Shown here: positions 25,282 through 45,439 of the stretch, piece by piece
Numbering within the stretch: position 1 is the first letter of the stretch
How the letters are laid out: every line of letters begins with the position of its first letter
Source of the DNA: Epinephelus fuscoguttatus
Lineage: Eukaryota > Chordata > Actinopteri > Perciformes > Serranidae
Length of the DNA: 64,000 bases
Direction: 5' to 3'
Assembly (NCBI RefSeq): GCF_011397635.1
Contig: NC_064753.1
Coordinates: 38,235,822 to 38,299,821 of the forward strand
Translations under genes and position numbers: made by a program
The notes under the pieces: model-generated
What the model was told of the DNA's origin: nothing
What the model saw: the letters and a program-made list of their open reading frames with translations, nothing else
The model's database searches: none

Positions 25282-31729
<6,448 letters not shown>

Positions 31730-31818
31730 TGCTGCAGGGCAGACGGAGCAGTATTTTTATAGAATCTAATATACAGATAGCGAGGAACTGATAAGTTATT
31801 CAGGAAGAAATTTTTGTT

Positions 31819-31829
31819 ATTAAATTAAA
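31819..31829 (+). terminator. Possible tmem208 polyadenylation signal
   Basis: Overlapping ATTAAA hexamers about 90 bases beyond the tmem208 stop codon, followed by a T/G-rich stretch from 31855. Variant signal, so moderate support. Confidence 0.45.
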
Positions 31830-31839
31830 CTCAATTATA

Positions 31840-34800
31840 ATCTGATACTGTGGAATCTTGTTTTCCATGTTTGTTTTCTTCCTGCTTTCTCCTGTAATCC
31901 GATTTTCTCCCCAAATCACAAATATGAAATGTTCCATGTTTAGATAATGTCATGGTCCAAATGTCATTTGTCCGCCTCATGCAGAGATATAAGTTTTTTT
32001 GCTGTTGCACAACCTCATGGCACTGCCCCCTGCAGTTTTACCTCAAACGTCCCCCCTGTTAACCCACACGATCCAGTGACGTAACGGAGTCAGAACCATG
32101 GCCAGCTGAATTTATTCTGTCAGTGCCACTTTTCTCATGGCATGTCTTAATTTTTTATCTAATTTTATTTTTCCAAAATGTTTCACATGGAACAGAATCC
32201 GTCGGCGAGCCTTCATTACAGAGCTGATTTTGTTTGTGAGCTGTTGAGTCTTATAAAAATCAACTGGATATAAATGACGTTTTAATAGGAAAATAAGTTT
32301 TTGCAATAAAAATCTTCCTCCAGTTTATGGAGTTGATCATGTGTTTCAAATAGTTTGATTTTTCTGTGTGTCAGTCTTGTTAATGTTCGGCATTCAGGCA
32401 TGACTTAAAGGTTGTGCAAAGGTTAGCAGCAAACCACTATTTGCTATGTAAAGATTTAGTGGAGTAATGATGTCTTGAGCAGAGAATGAAATCACGCTAC
32501 CTCTGTGTGTGTGTGTGTGTCATTACCACCGATCTGTCTTTTGCTCATATCATGGTTACCGCTGATGTCGGGATCGCATTGTCGCAGAAGAGTAGCACCC
32601 ACCCTTAGGTTTCCCTCGGTTAATGCTGTTAGCTCCGTCAGCACTGTTTATGGAGTTAGCACTCTTACCTGTTAGCAACCAGCTCAGCCTCCTCCATGTT
32701 GAGATCTGTGTCCACACAACTTGTGGGCTCTGATGTGCACAAAGCTTCTTAAAAATACTGAGCAATTATTTTCATTTTATCCAAAGGAGGCTAAAATGTG
32801 CTTTAGTGTCCTAATTAAATCATTAGAGCATAGGAAACAATTGTTTATGGCTCGGTCTTACATACTACTATAAGTTATAATGTAATTTGTAATTTTTTGT
32901 TTTCCACTAAAGGCAACTATAAGTAGTTGTAGCATATCATAGTTATGTTTTTAAAAGATACTTAGTTAAGTTCTGTTGCTTGATCTATTGATCTTAGTTA
33001 ATTATTTGGTTTTCTTAACCACTTTAACTATTTTTACATCATTATGTCATTTTATCTTTTGCATTTTTATTCACGTGTAAACAATCCTATGAGAACTGCT
33101 GTCAGGGCCATCTTTTTGGTTTGGCAACAATAGCACAGTCCACTCACCTATATGGACATGTACACTTTTTCAGCAGAAGTTAGAGCTGGTTTATGCATTG
33201 ATTTAGTGTCCTAGTTTTCCTTTCATTTATGAGGAGCCGTCAGGATTAGTGGTGATGGCATGATTGCATGCTTTTACCCATGTAAAGATGTGTGCAACGT
33301 GATTCAAAAAGACACTTGAATGTGTAAACTTTTAACATTTTTGCCATTTTGGGGCTGTAGCCATAGACTGTATAAGATAATGGGCTGTAGGTCTATGGAG
33401 GTCTAGGGGAGGGGATTGACTCGCTTCTGGAGCCAGCCTCACGTGGCCATTCAGGGAACTGCAGTTTTTGCCTTTATTCTTCAGCCTCAGATGTTGCTGC
33501 TTGTCCAACATCCAGATATATTTATTTTTCTTGATAAATGACTGAAACAAATGATTATAGTTATCATAACTGTTGTCTAATTTTCTGTTGATTAACTAAT
33601 TAAGTCATTGCTTCAGCACTACTATAGTTTTAAATGACCATAATCCAGTGTGTTTTAGATGAAGTTCTCAATCCAAATAGAGCAGGGGTAGGCAACCTGC
33701 AGCTCTGGAGCCACATGCAGCTCTTTAGCCCCTCTCCAGTGGCTCCCAGTGGCTCATTCTTATAGGCCTAAACAGATTATGCACCTATGCACCAAAAATA
33801 AAAAGATGTTTAAATATTTCATCGACAAAAATGTGCTTCAAACTTTCACGGCCTGGCACCTATTACTCCTATTTTGCCAAACCTCAAGAGTTTTGACTCT
33901 TAAATCTTCCTCGCTAGGCTAGCTATTTTTTGAAATCCAAAAAAGTAAAAGTCTCAGAGGTGAAGTGAGAATTTAACAGTATGTGGACAGCCTCATTTGC
34001 TTTCACTGCCAACTCTGCTAAGTTAAAGTTCCAAATAATCATAAAGAGCCCACTGCAGAGTGACCGCTACATAGTAAAACATATTAATGAATGCTCATTT
34101 AGACCTATTAATAATGTTGACTGGCTAATTTAGATCTAACGTTACCTCCTTTATAAGGTTCAAATATGTTTAGGTTCAAATCATGTCAGACAAATTAAGT
34201 GGAACATAACATTAAAGTTACTGGCTGCAACATTTCAAACATCATCACCTGTTTTATTTTCAGTGGCTCTTGAAACTCCTCACATATTTGAGATTAAAGA
34301 TTTAAGATTAGAGTTAACAACTCAGCGCTCAGATGACAGTTTAATCCCCAAATAATGAAGAGATGTCAGCCACTTGGTGCGCAGCTACATTCAACGTCTC
34401 TGTCTCCATCCGGTGAGTTGAGCCTCGTCCTCAGGGAAAAAAATGTTGTTTGTTATCAAGCCTGCTAAGTGACTTTATATTTTCTATCTAGTGTTGACAA
34501 AGCGTATTTAGTGATTTTGTTCATGCTCAAACTCCAAAGACAGTGAGTGGGCTGGCAAAGCCCACATCTGCTCCCAATATAATTACAGATTTCTTATTTT
34601 TGTTTCATGCATGTTCAACAAGCTGCAACCTGTAGGCTCCAGGTTTGAAGAGGAATCATTACGATGGTGTGAATCCAGTTGAAAGAAAACAGCAAGGTAT
34701 TTACAGTGTTTGCCTTAATTTAATACACACAGGAATTCAAACAGCTCTTTTTTATTTACTGAACTTTATACTCTTCCTTAAATCCCCAGAAGCTTTTTCA

Positions 34801-37570
34801 AAATGACTGCTTTTACTTTGTGTCCTGCCCGCCTTCATTCCTGCCCTGTGGTCCTGTACTGTCTCTATTATAGGGTTATAAACAAAGTAACCAAAATTAG
34901 AGCAGCACGGCATCCAGTTGTCAGGGCCAATCCCAGATGTGGGCTTTGAGAGGGACCATGTTGCAGTGTAATTTAGCACTGGGGCCACTCACTTGCATGT
35001 AACCCCACCCCCTCAAAACTCACATACGTACTTTGTGTTTCCTAGCTGTGTTGTTGTCCATAGGAAGATGTGCAGAAACGTTGATTTTACATATTTATCT
35101 CAACCAAATGTCCACTCAGAAACTCCCCATGTGAAAGCTTTAAAACAATGTACCTTGTGGCTGGAAAAAGGACACATGGTGGTTTTTGTTTAAGCTTTTT
35201 CACATGCAAACTTTCTCTTTTCCCCCAAACACAACATTGTCTCTGCTCTTACTTTGAGGTGCAACACAAAACAGAGAAGTATCTCCTAAAATAACTTGCT
35301 GCATGTGAGAGTCCCTGTCTTGGCTGCTGATTTAAGATGGAGGAAAAAAAGGAAAAGAGTGGGAGAGAGAGGTTCTTGTTTACCATGGCAGTAAAAAAGG
35401 GTTCATCCTGACAAGATGAAATAAGGGAGTTGAAGCTGCATTCCATTTTCCAGGCTTTGTGTGTAAAAAAAAAAAAAACCTCAGCCGTTTAAACCCATTA
35501 TACCCGCAAGAGGGTCATTCTTCAACTACAGTCTCTCATAGTCTTGAAACTTTTAGAAAATCTAACATATATTTAAAGAAATGTATTGATACAAACATTT
35601 CAGTATTATTTCACTGGCATTGTCGTTACATTACCTTATCTTCTCCATCAAAATAAAAAAAGTGATGTGGACATTTTGTCACATAAAATAAAGTTTTATG
35701 TTAGCTTGCTAATGTCTGTTTTAGCATGAGCATTAAATATTCACAAAATACACAATATGAAATGTTGTTTTTCTTCTTATTGTAGATTCAAAAGAAATAT
35801 AAGCTGTTTGGAAGTGACAGCCAATCATCATATTCTTGATTTTACAAAAATCAACCTTGTTTTCTTCTTGTTTCAGTTCCCCTCTGGAGCTAACTGTCCC
35901 CCAGCCATGTGCTCTTCCTGAATTGGCATTTTGTACAGTGTGGTGGAAATGACAGTGACCCCGAAGGACAGGTCAGTGCAGTAGCATAAGGTAGTTGCAG
36001 TGGGCCCTAGTGCATGCTATCGTGTCTGAATAATTTTGTTACAAAGCTGCATAATTGCCTAGAGTTGGTTCGTGTTCTCACAGCAGCATTTACAAGCGGA
36101 CCAGATCAAATGCCTTGTGTGAGAAAGCTGCTCTTGATTGGTCAGAATTTCCATGTGGGAAAAACCCAGGAAGTAAACAAAACGTTGAAGAAGAGTACAC
36201 TTGCAAGATAAATGTGACACTTTCTAATGTCACAATGGAGGGACAACTACACAGGTTGATTTTAGCGCTGCTCATCGTGGACTATATTGCTGTCATTGTT
36301 CATTTTAGTCAAACCATACAGTTTGAAAACGAGGCGCGGCTCCAACTAGAAAACAATGTTTTGATGCATTGGATGTGCTGAATGTGCATATTAAGGCAGT
36401 ACAGGAGGAGGTACACATTAATAATCCTCCAGGACTGTAACATGCTCATGTTTAACCCAAACAATGTGTCATGTGACTGCAGTTGGTTCGTCTCAAGAGA
36501 TCATTTGTCATTTGTAACCGGTCCGAGACCACCCCTTCAAGAAGGTCTCGGTCTGGTTGTTTTGGTGCACACCCAAGTGCAATTGCTGTGTTCACACCTG
36601 CCTGAACAAACCGCACTGAGGGATGCTCTGTTGGCCAGGTCGCTCTTGAAAAAGAGATTTTTAATCTCAGTGAGACGTTTACTTAGTTAAATAAAGAATC
36701 TATATTTTGAAAAAAGACATAAGATACTAATATGTCTTACAACACAAGATACATGCTATTAAAAATGCATATTTAGGCCTATGTGTTTATGTGAAGTTAA
36801 TATAAGATAAATATTAAATTCAAAATCATGCAGGGTTGTATGTCAAAAATCTGTCTTAGGGACAAAGAAAATAGCAAAAGATGCACATATGAAGATGCTT
36901 TTTATATAATAAAAATAATGATTGATCTATCATTTCAATTTTCTGCATTCCTTTTGGTTTTAAGTAAGTGTGGCAAAAATAAGAAATGTGCTTTTGTTTT
37001 TCCTTTTTCTGACAGGGCTACCAAATACAATAGTTGTAGAATCACCCAAGAGTAAGATAAATACTTATAATTTAACAAGTAACATTCAACGTGAGACAGA
37101 CAGTTGAAGTGGAGCCTTTTGTCTCATTGGCTCCACTGGCTCCATTGGCCTTTTAAACCCCTTTACACTCACAGAGCCAGACAAAACAGGAAACTGGGGG
37201 GCATTTGGGCAACAGTCGAGCCTTTGACCCTTGAACTACAGCGCTCCCTGCCTTTGAAGTGAAGAGAGAGAATCACAAGCAATTACATGCGATGCCGAGT
37301 GTGTTCCCTTGAACATTTAGCCTCCGCTGTATAAACAGAATCAGAGCTCTCTGAGTGTGTTTGGCAGAGCCGTGGGTGTAGTCCGCTCCGAGTTTATAAT
37401 CTCTGCTCTGTTTCGACCTTGTTTTGACTCAAACTAAACTGACCCAAACACTGCTCAGAGTTTGGATTGCAGTGGAGGAGAGGCTGGTATTAGTACAAGA
37501 CACAGATTTTTAATTTATGATCCACATGTTGTTTCTCGCTAATAGCAAGTAAGCCTCACTATTCCAAGCA
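31840..37570. other. Intergenic, repeat fragments only
   Basis: No coding frame recognised. Recognisable fragments are 33355-33480 (GACTCGCTTCTGGAGCCAGCCTC type fish repeat), a hAT-like start at 33684 (CAGGGGTAGGCAACCTGCAG) running into AT-rich sequence, and the 35981-36030 relative of the 24442 MITE. Confidence 0.5.
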
Positions 37571-37582
37571 CCATCCTTTAGC

Positions 37583-38026
37583 TTAAAGGTCCAGTGTGTA
37601 GGATTTAAGGGGATATATTGACAGAAATATAACATAATTAGGAGTTTTCTGTAGTGTATAATCACCTGAAAGTAAGACTCATGCTTTCGTTACCTTAGAA
37701 TAAGCGGTTTATATCTACATAGGAAGTGGATCCTCATCCATGGAGTCTGCCATGTGGTACTGCCATGTTTCAGTAGGCCAGTATGAAAAAAATCAAATAC
37801 TGGCTCTAGATAGGAACATTCACGTGTTCGTGTTGGTTAGCAGCCCCTCCGCAACAGACAGCATAAAAAAAAACCAAGGAGACCTCTGTCGATGATTCGT
37901 CTCCTGGTAAAAAAAACCCCTGAACAACAAAAACATAAGACTTTCTAACCAAGAGAAGTTTCAGCTGGTTACAATCTGCAGTCCTCACCGCTAGATGCCG
38001 CTAAATTCTTAACACTGCCCCTTTAA
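37583..38026. mobile_element. piggyBac-like MITE (TTAA flanked)
   Basis: TTAA at 37583-37586 and 38023-38026 encloses termini AGGTCCAGTGT and ACACTGCCCCT. Longer inverted similarity continues inside (GGATTTA and TAAATTC). About 436 bp, no coding content. Confidence 0.7.
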
Positions 38027-38107
38027 AGACGACCCCGACCAGGCAGCGTTCACAGCTCCCACCACAGCCTTAAAAGGAAGCTGTCAAGAATTCCTGCTGC
38101 ATTTGTC

Positions 38108-38108
<1 letters not shown>

Positions 38109-38189
<81 letters not shown>
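38109..38189. repeat. (TG)40 microsatellite
   Basis: Pure TG dinucleotides for about 81 bases, the longest simple repeat in the window. Likely highly polymorphic and able to adopt Z-DNA. Confidence 0.97.
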
Positions 38190-38190
<1 letters not shown>

Positions 38191-38685
38191 GGACTTGGTG
38201 ACAAATACTCCACCGTCCTCAGAGATTGTCACCTCTGTCTAACGTCTCACTGCCAGCTGGTCATCTGCTCCTGTTTGTCACTGACTGCAAACTGAAGACA
38301 AATCAATATAACCATCCGTCTCATCTGTTAATGTGCCGCAGCTATTAGCAGATTAATTTATGATATTTCATTAGAATTTGGAGACACTCCTGAGTTTTTT
38401 ATGGGGCATGTTCTGCTTTTGGACTACAGCATATTTTAAGAGTGTCTGCACATAAACACTTTCTCTAGAATGATCTCTCTTGTCATCTGCCTGTTACATG
38501 AATTAAAAATAACACAGTGCACTTTATATTGTAGTTAAAGTGTAGCTCTACTGCCAGAGTGTTACCGTCACTGTAAGGCCACACTTTGTTTAGAAGGTCT
38601 TGTGTCAATATTAAACTAAGGTGACAGAAATTAAATATTCTACATAATATCACTTTGTTACTAGCTTCATCCCAAAACTGTCACT

Positions 38686-38759
38686 GTCACTCAGTAGGTC
38701 TCTGGGTTCGGCTGAGGACAACTGTGTCCTCAGCCGAACCCAGAGACCTACTGAGTGAC
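38686..38759. repeat. Perfect 35-bp inverted repeat with 4-bp loop
   Basis: The arms 38686-38720 and 38725-38759 are exact reverse complements, separated only by ACTG. The left arm begins GTCACTCAGTAGG and ends GCTGAGGACA. Similarity stops abruptly on both sides. It is not flanked by recognisable transposon ends. Confidence 0.97.
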
Positions 38760-39547
38760 TCCACTGATTTAACATATTTAAATTTGTTTACAGGTCATGC
38801 GGGGTACTTTTACATATTTGAAAAAAAATTCAACTCGTACTCGTACTGTTCCTGTATCATTTTCTATTTTATCCACTCATGTTGTTTAATGGTATTATAG
38901 GCCCATATGTCTTTTCACCACAGTGTTGTATGTTTTTAACTATTGTCCATATAGAATTTTGCATCTTTAATTATTCTAGGATGCCTGATAACATCAGGCA
39001 AAGGCACTGCTGATCAAAGTTAGTCTTTCAGCTAACTTGGGTGCATTTACATTAGTTGAAATATTGATTAATGTTAACTGTCCCTTTGGACTTCTGCCAC
39101 CTTAACTTTAAGTGTTATCTCACCACGTTTCCCCCTGACGCCACTGGGCACTGTTACACAATAATGGAACATGAAAGGACGCCTTATTTCGTCTGTGTCT
39201 GACGCCAGGAGTCACAAACCAAACGCCAGATTTTGACAACTTCAGAGTGAGACTGGGTTGATAAACCCACTAAGAATAGGCTATAGACTCCGGCTCTATA
39301 GCAGATCAGTAAGCCTTTCTGTGTGGGTTTTTTCTTTGTTGTGTCACATTTGACGTCATGGACAGGCTGGAGAACAGGTAAACAGTAGAGAGGAGCATGG
39401 TGGTTACTTTTTTTGATATATCTCTAACTTTTTCAGTCTCTCTTTCAAACTCTGTGCAAACTATTTTGGATCGATGTTTGAGCGCTGCTTTGGTGGAGAG
39501 GGGCGGTATTTTGTGGTGGCGTCTTACTGTGTCTCGCCAATAGGAGC

Positions 39548-40250
39548 TTAAGGATGCATTCACACTGGCGCTATTTGGTCTGCTTTAAACGAACCCTGGT
39601 CCGCTTCCACGGATAGTTCGGTTCATTTCAAGTGGTGTGAACGCTCATTCGGACTCTGGTGCGGGCCAAACGAGCGAACCCTGATCCGCTTGAAAATTGG
39701 GGGTCTCGGTTCACTTGCAAGTGAACCCTGGTGCAGTTCGCTTACAGTGGAAAATGCAAATGGACTATCCAGCAAACCAAAGAGAGGAAGTAAACCAAAG
39801 AGAGAAAGTGACGTGGAGTGCAATGCATTTTGGGTTGAAAAAAAACAAAGCCGACAGCATGAACTGGGAGAAGCAGAGGTAAATAAAGAAAAAGTTGGAA
39901 AATATCTCGTGGGCAGACGTGTAGTAGTGAGGAGATGCTCCATTGTTTTTGTGGTGACCAAGCCAGCTGAAGGGGATGGATTTCTGTTTTCAGTCCTGGC
40001 CAGTCGATGAGCCGGGTTTCGTCTTTCTCATTCTTTTTTTTCCTTCCTGGTCAGTGATCATTTCGGGCAATAACGGCCCCAAACAAGCAGCTGTTGTAAC
40101 TGCATGACGTTGTCCAGGTGCTTTGGTCCGCTTTAAAAAGTGCAGTGTGAAAGTGAACCACACCAGATGAGGGTGTGAAATTTTTCGGCATTTCCTGCCC
40201 AATTAAACCAAGTCCCCGGACTATCCTGGTGTGAATGCACTATAAGTTAA
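39548..40250. mobile_element. TTAA-flanked inverted-repeat element
   Basis: The ends TTAAGGATGCATTCACACTGG and CCTGGTGTGAATGCAC...TTAA are inverted, with the right inverted repeat five bases further from TTAA than the left. Internally, GAACCCTGGTCCGC and TTCGGTTCA blocks recur as in a common fish element. A related fragment lies around 36525-36640. No transposase. Confidence 0.6.
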
Positions 40251-41865
40251 CACATTCACTGGGGTTTTGTGTTCCCATCAATGCCAATCGGAGCCGAAGA
40301 CAAAAAATACCCATGACTACTGCAGAGCCATTTGACCTGGGTGTGAATGCCAATTAAAACCATTTCTATTACATTAAAAATCCAGATGTGTGAGCAGGTT
40401 TTTTGAGCTGTGGGAAAGGGGATGGAGTGGACTCTAATGACAATATCAGGCATGTCAAAAATCATGATTACTGACAACTGAACATGCAGCAGACCTGGAA
40501 GTCTTGTGGTTTACTGGGTTATGGATGTAATCTTTCATTTAAAGCTCTTACATTTTAAAATGATATCATAATGGCAAATTAATTCATTATAATATGAGAA
40601 TAAATGGATTTAAGTAGCACAAACAAGTGCAGAATGCTTTCTTCATTAAGGGAAATAATGTGCAATAATAATATTACTTTGCCACAAAAAGTCAGAGCAG
40701 TACATAAAATATGCTCGAAAGGATGCAACAGGAAATGTGCAACTAAAATATCATGCAAGGTCAGCAAGGTGTATGGGAAGTCTAATGATTAAGATATATA
40801 AATGCAATGCTCCTGCCAGTAACCCTCGTTGCAGGTCGTCCTGTCGTCTCTCTGTCTCGTCCAGTGTTTCCTGTCATTCCGTCTGCAATCAAATAACAGA
40901 TAAATCAAGTAACATGACAAAGCACTATCATGCAAACAACAAACAGATACATGTCAGTCAGTCAGTCCTTGGGGTTTATGTTGAGACTAAAAAACAAAGG
41001 CTGTGCCAGCAGACCTGATATGAAATAGAGAGCGGCATCAGTACAGCAAAGATAAACTCTTGATTTCAACCTGGCCTCTAAAAGCATGAACATCATGACT
41101 GAAACATCCCGAGGATCTCAAGGTTTGTTTCACTCATCAATCTCAGTTCAGCCTTGTCAGGTCGTTTGTATTAAGTTGCTCACTGTTTTCTGCCAAGTCC
41201 TCACTGGGAAGGTTACAAAGTTGAAGGCATGAAAGTCGTGTTTTATACATTTAAATTTTCTGGCTTCAAAAACCTCAGGCAGCTGCCATATCATGATGAA
41301 ATACTTTGCTGTCAGAGACTGAAAAAACTAGCTTCACGTTATTCTTGACTTGAGAAACATCATCTGCATGAGGTGCTTTGTTTGTGGATGCATGAATTCG
41401 AGGTGATTCGAGGGCAAACTAACAAATCAGGAGACCGGCAGAAATGTCAATTTGATGATGAATGTTCTGCTGTGGAGCTAAATGGATCATAAATAATTCA
41501 CTGTAGTACACCTAGGAACGTGTTACATTCTTACACACTCTGAGTTTGTAACAACTTGCTCACACCATGTCAAAATTCTCTCCAAACTAAGTCTACATGT
41601 GGTCAAGACATTCGCTAAAGCATATCTAATTTAATCGATCCTCAGGGTCAAAACACAAACCTTCAAATGTCTGTGTGTTCATTGGTAAAAGTGGATCAGC
41701 TCTTCATGGCCTTTCATAAAGAGGACAGTGTGTAACTCGCAGCATAACAGACGGCAAACGTTTGGATGCTTTATAGGGTTTAATGAAATAGGGTCCAATT
41801 GAATTATTGATTGCTATATGGTGACCCAAAGTGTTAAAAATTAATTAAATAAATAAATAAACAAG

Positions 41866-42290
41866 CAGCCCAATTGCCAGAAAAAATGCTGGCATTGAAC
41901 ATTTCTGCAAACCACAGATATGCTACATTTGCATGTTATTAATTAGCCGATATGTTGCAACTCTATGTTTCAACATTGCTGTGGTTAATGTGTGGTTAGG
42001 TTTGGCAGAAACCCTATTGGGTTATAGTTAGAAAAGATGATGTTTTGGCCTAAAATACCTACCTTTGGGGGACACAATCCTGAAACACAATCCAAAACAC
42101 TGTCCCTGCAGACAGGTTGCTAAAACACACCCACGTTTGGAGCCTAAACAGCTGCTGGAAACATATCAATGAATCCCTAAAACATTAACCAGTTTTGTTG
42201 TTTGCTGGTGTCCATCAGTGGTGTGCAGCTTGGTAGCCTGAGCGACACACCATCCTCCATCCCCTTCACCTCCTAATTACAATGTCAGCT
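41866..42290 (+). repeat. GCCAATTGCCAG dispersed repeat, extended copy
   Basis: Begins GCAGCCCAATTGCCAG, then GGCATTGAACATTTCTGCAAACCACAG, ATGTTGCAACTCTATGTTTC and GTGTGGTTAGGTTTGGC. It fades near the CCATCCTCCATCCCC segment at about 42250, which resembles 50728-50750. Confidence 0.65.
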
Positions 42291-43333
42291 GTTAAATTAA
42301 GTCACTAATTACATGACTAAATACAGACAGAAAAAAGGGTTAAATAAAAAAAGAAAAGTAACATAAACTCTGTTACTGTGAAAAGAACCTGGATGAAATA
42401 ACATGTCATAATATTTGTCACAGTCTGGCTCTGAGGCTGAGCAAAAAGTGTGCGACACACAAGTAAAATCTACACGTAAAGTTATCTTATTAACTAAAAC
42501 AATAACAAAACAAGTCACACAAATAGATAAGTGAAATATGTAGAATCAGTAGTGTAGAAAGCGGATGAGTGAAAATGTGCTGTACGGGTGTTGTCCTGTA
42601 AAAACATGGGGGAAAAAAAGGTATGGTAAGAAGGCGTGCCCACCATGTCTGACTACTGCTCTCTTTCATGTGCATAGGGCACATCGGACTCAGGTGTGTC
42701 CCATGCAGCTGATTGCACTCAATCATGGTCTGCAGCCCTGAAATGAGAAAGCACAGACACAGCAACAGTAAAGGAACTGAGCACAGGGGCCGTCACATGT
42801 TACGGTGAGTTTAAGAAAAGTTAAGTAGTTAACTAAGTTAGTTAATAAGACATACTTTGTGTGTCTGGATTATTTTGTGATTTAGGCCTCAAGACGAAGT
42901 CAATTTAACAGATAGATAGATCATTTTTTATTAATATATAATATAAGTAAGAGCTGCAGCTTAGATTCAGAAGCTCCTGCCCCTTAATATTTAGAATATA
43001 TGCAATTGCCCCATGTAAAAATGAAAGTAGCAGAGGGATTTATTTTGACAAAATTTAAGACATTTACACCATAAACTGATACAGAAAAGGTACAAATCAG
43101 TGCCTAAAAATTCATCAGTAAACCACAAATTAAATGTGTGATGCTCAAAATTTTATGTTGGAGGACCCCCAAACCCCCCCATTTCAATTATATCCCCCCA
43201 GTGTTGAAACTAAACTAAGCCCTTGCCCCTGCATACAGTATCTGAGTCACTAAAGGCTATGATTTTTGGCCACAGTACCTAAGTTTTTGTTGTTGTTGTT
43301 GTTGTTGTTGTTTGCTTTCTCTAAAACAAAACA

Positions 43334-43354
43334 CCCCCCCCCCCCCCCCCCCCC
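43334..43354. repeat. Poly-C tract
   Basis: Twenty-one consecutive C residues after a (TTG)n run at 43288-43313. Length is likely to vary and is prone to sequencing error. Confidence 0.95.
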
Positions 43355-44214
43355 GTGTCTCTTCTTATTCCCTGACATTTCTTTATTGTAATCTCTCTAA
43401 TAAATGCATTCTTTAAATGTCTCCAAAAATCTTGAAAAACAAGCACACAACAGTTTAATGAAGTCTGTGGAGCTGATATTGATTTTAAGAGCCGATGATG
43501 TAATGCGCCAGCTGTAAACTCTACATATTCTTCCTGGGCACTTGACCTCATTGAGTATCAGTGACTGATTTTAAGTTTTGATAACATCTACAACAGGCCA
43601 CATCAATTCTGCCTCTGTGCATAACTTTGTTTGGTTGTTTGTGCTTCATTTTAAAAAAAGAAATAAAAGGTCCTCTGTGAGCGACCACAGCCATTAGTTG
43701 CAGCGGTGGCGCCACTGTCTGCCTGACTCCGGCTGATCCAGGATCAGTGAGGGACAGGCTCCATCACACTGGGTTCCCTTCCTCTTCCTTTGTTTTCATC
43801 CCGTTTCCTTCCTCGTTTTCTTAGATACTGTTCCCCCCCAGTGGAAGTCTAAACAAAATACAATACTGTGAAACTAAACAAACGTGCAAATATCATGTCA
43901 TACAACCTTGGCCTTTACCAAAACCAGACCCAGTTTTGTGAGGATCCCAGGACAGGGTTTTGGTGTGTGATTTTGATACTTGCCCAGGGTGCTACAGAAT
44001 GGACTGAATTGAACTCCATATGAACATGGTTTCAATTTTGCATTTGTTTATTGTTTACAAAATTAAAGTGAGCATGCTGATTCAGAAAGACAGAGATGGT
44101 AGGATAACTGGATGACAGTGGGTTTCCTGCCCCTTTGCCTCAGAGATACTGGAAACAGGAAAAGTTATTGGGAAACCAGCCCAGTCGCCTGAAGAATCTG
44201 TTGGCATTGTTTCT

Positions 44215-45040
44215 TTCTGTAAAATTACCTTAGTAAGACACAAAATTATCTCAAAGAGACACAAAATTACCATAGTAGGACACAGAATAATCTCAGAGAG
44301 ACAAAGTTACCTTAGTAGACAACAAAATTATCTCAAAGAGACATATAATTACCTCAAAGACACTCAAAATTAGGCAAGGCAAGGCAAGTTTATTTGTAGA
44401 GTACGATTCGTACATAAAGTAATTCAAAATTATCTTAGTAAGACACAAAATTATCTTAAAGAGACACAAAATTATCATAGTAGGACACAAAATAATCTCA
44501 GAGAGACAAAATTACCTTAGTAGGCAACAAAATTACCCCAAAGACACATATAATTATCTTAGTAAGACACAAAACTGCCTCAAAGAGACACACAATTATC
44601 TCAAGAGACTCAAATTACCTCAGTAGGACACAAAATTACCTCACAGACACAAAATTACCTATGTAAGACATAATATTGCTTCAAAGAGACACAAAATTAC
44701 ATCAAGGAGACATAAAATTACCTCAGTAAGACACAAAATTATCTCAAGGACACACAAAATTACCTCAAGTAGACACAAAATTACCTTGAAGAGATGCAAA
44801 ACTACCTCATAGAGACACAAAATTACCTCATAGAGATACAAAATTACCTCATAGACACAAAATAACCTTAGTAAGACACAAATTAGATCAAAGAGACATA
44901 AAATTACCTCAACGAGACACAAACGACTACAAAGAGACAAAAAAAGACACAAAATTACCTCAGATACAAAAGTACATCAGTAAAATGAAAAAATTACCTC
45001 AGAGATACAAAATTACCTCATAGAGACACAAATTACCTCA
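44215..45040. repeat. 21-bp minisatellite (ACACAAAATTACCTCAGAGAG type)
   Basis: About 35-40 diverged units, alternating forms with CTTAGTAAG and CTCAAAGAG. A short unrelated fish repeat (GGCAAGGCAAGTTTATTTG, about 44373-44425) interrupts it. Because 21 is a multiple of three, the minus strand stays open over long stretches and gives seven-residue repeats (VILCLFE-like); this is not a gene. Confidence 0.85.
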
Positions 45041-45439
45041 GAACAAAACTACATTGAAGCGTCTATACCAGACCAACAATTGTGCCACTCCACACCATTC
45101 GGTGTGCATTGGTGTAAGTGCCAGTGACTATCTCTCTTTTTAATCCTTTTTGTAACCTTAGCTATGTGCTGATCAGTTGTCTCTGACATAATATTGTACT
45201 CCTGTCTGTCTGCTTATTGTTGTCATTGTCGTTGTTGTCATTATTTCATGTACTGTACAGTGACTGCTTGAACTGAATTGCTCCTTTGAGGACTAATAAA
45301 GTTGTGTGAACTGAACTGAACTGAACTGAACTGTACTGATCAAACAACAAAACTGGTTGTGTTTAATTGACTCCTTGTTGTATTCCAGCGGCTTTTCTTG
45401 TCTTCAAACGTGTGTGGTTTTTTTTTGTGTTGACCCGTC

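Noticed and set aside
38050-38295. ORFs encoding poly-(TH) or poly-(CV)
   Set aside because: Translation of the (TG)40 microsatellite.
44659-44952. 97-codon hydrophobic ORF on the minus strand
   Set aside because: It lies wholly in the 21-bp minisatellite and its residues simply repeat the unit; no other coding evidence.
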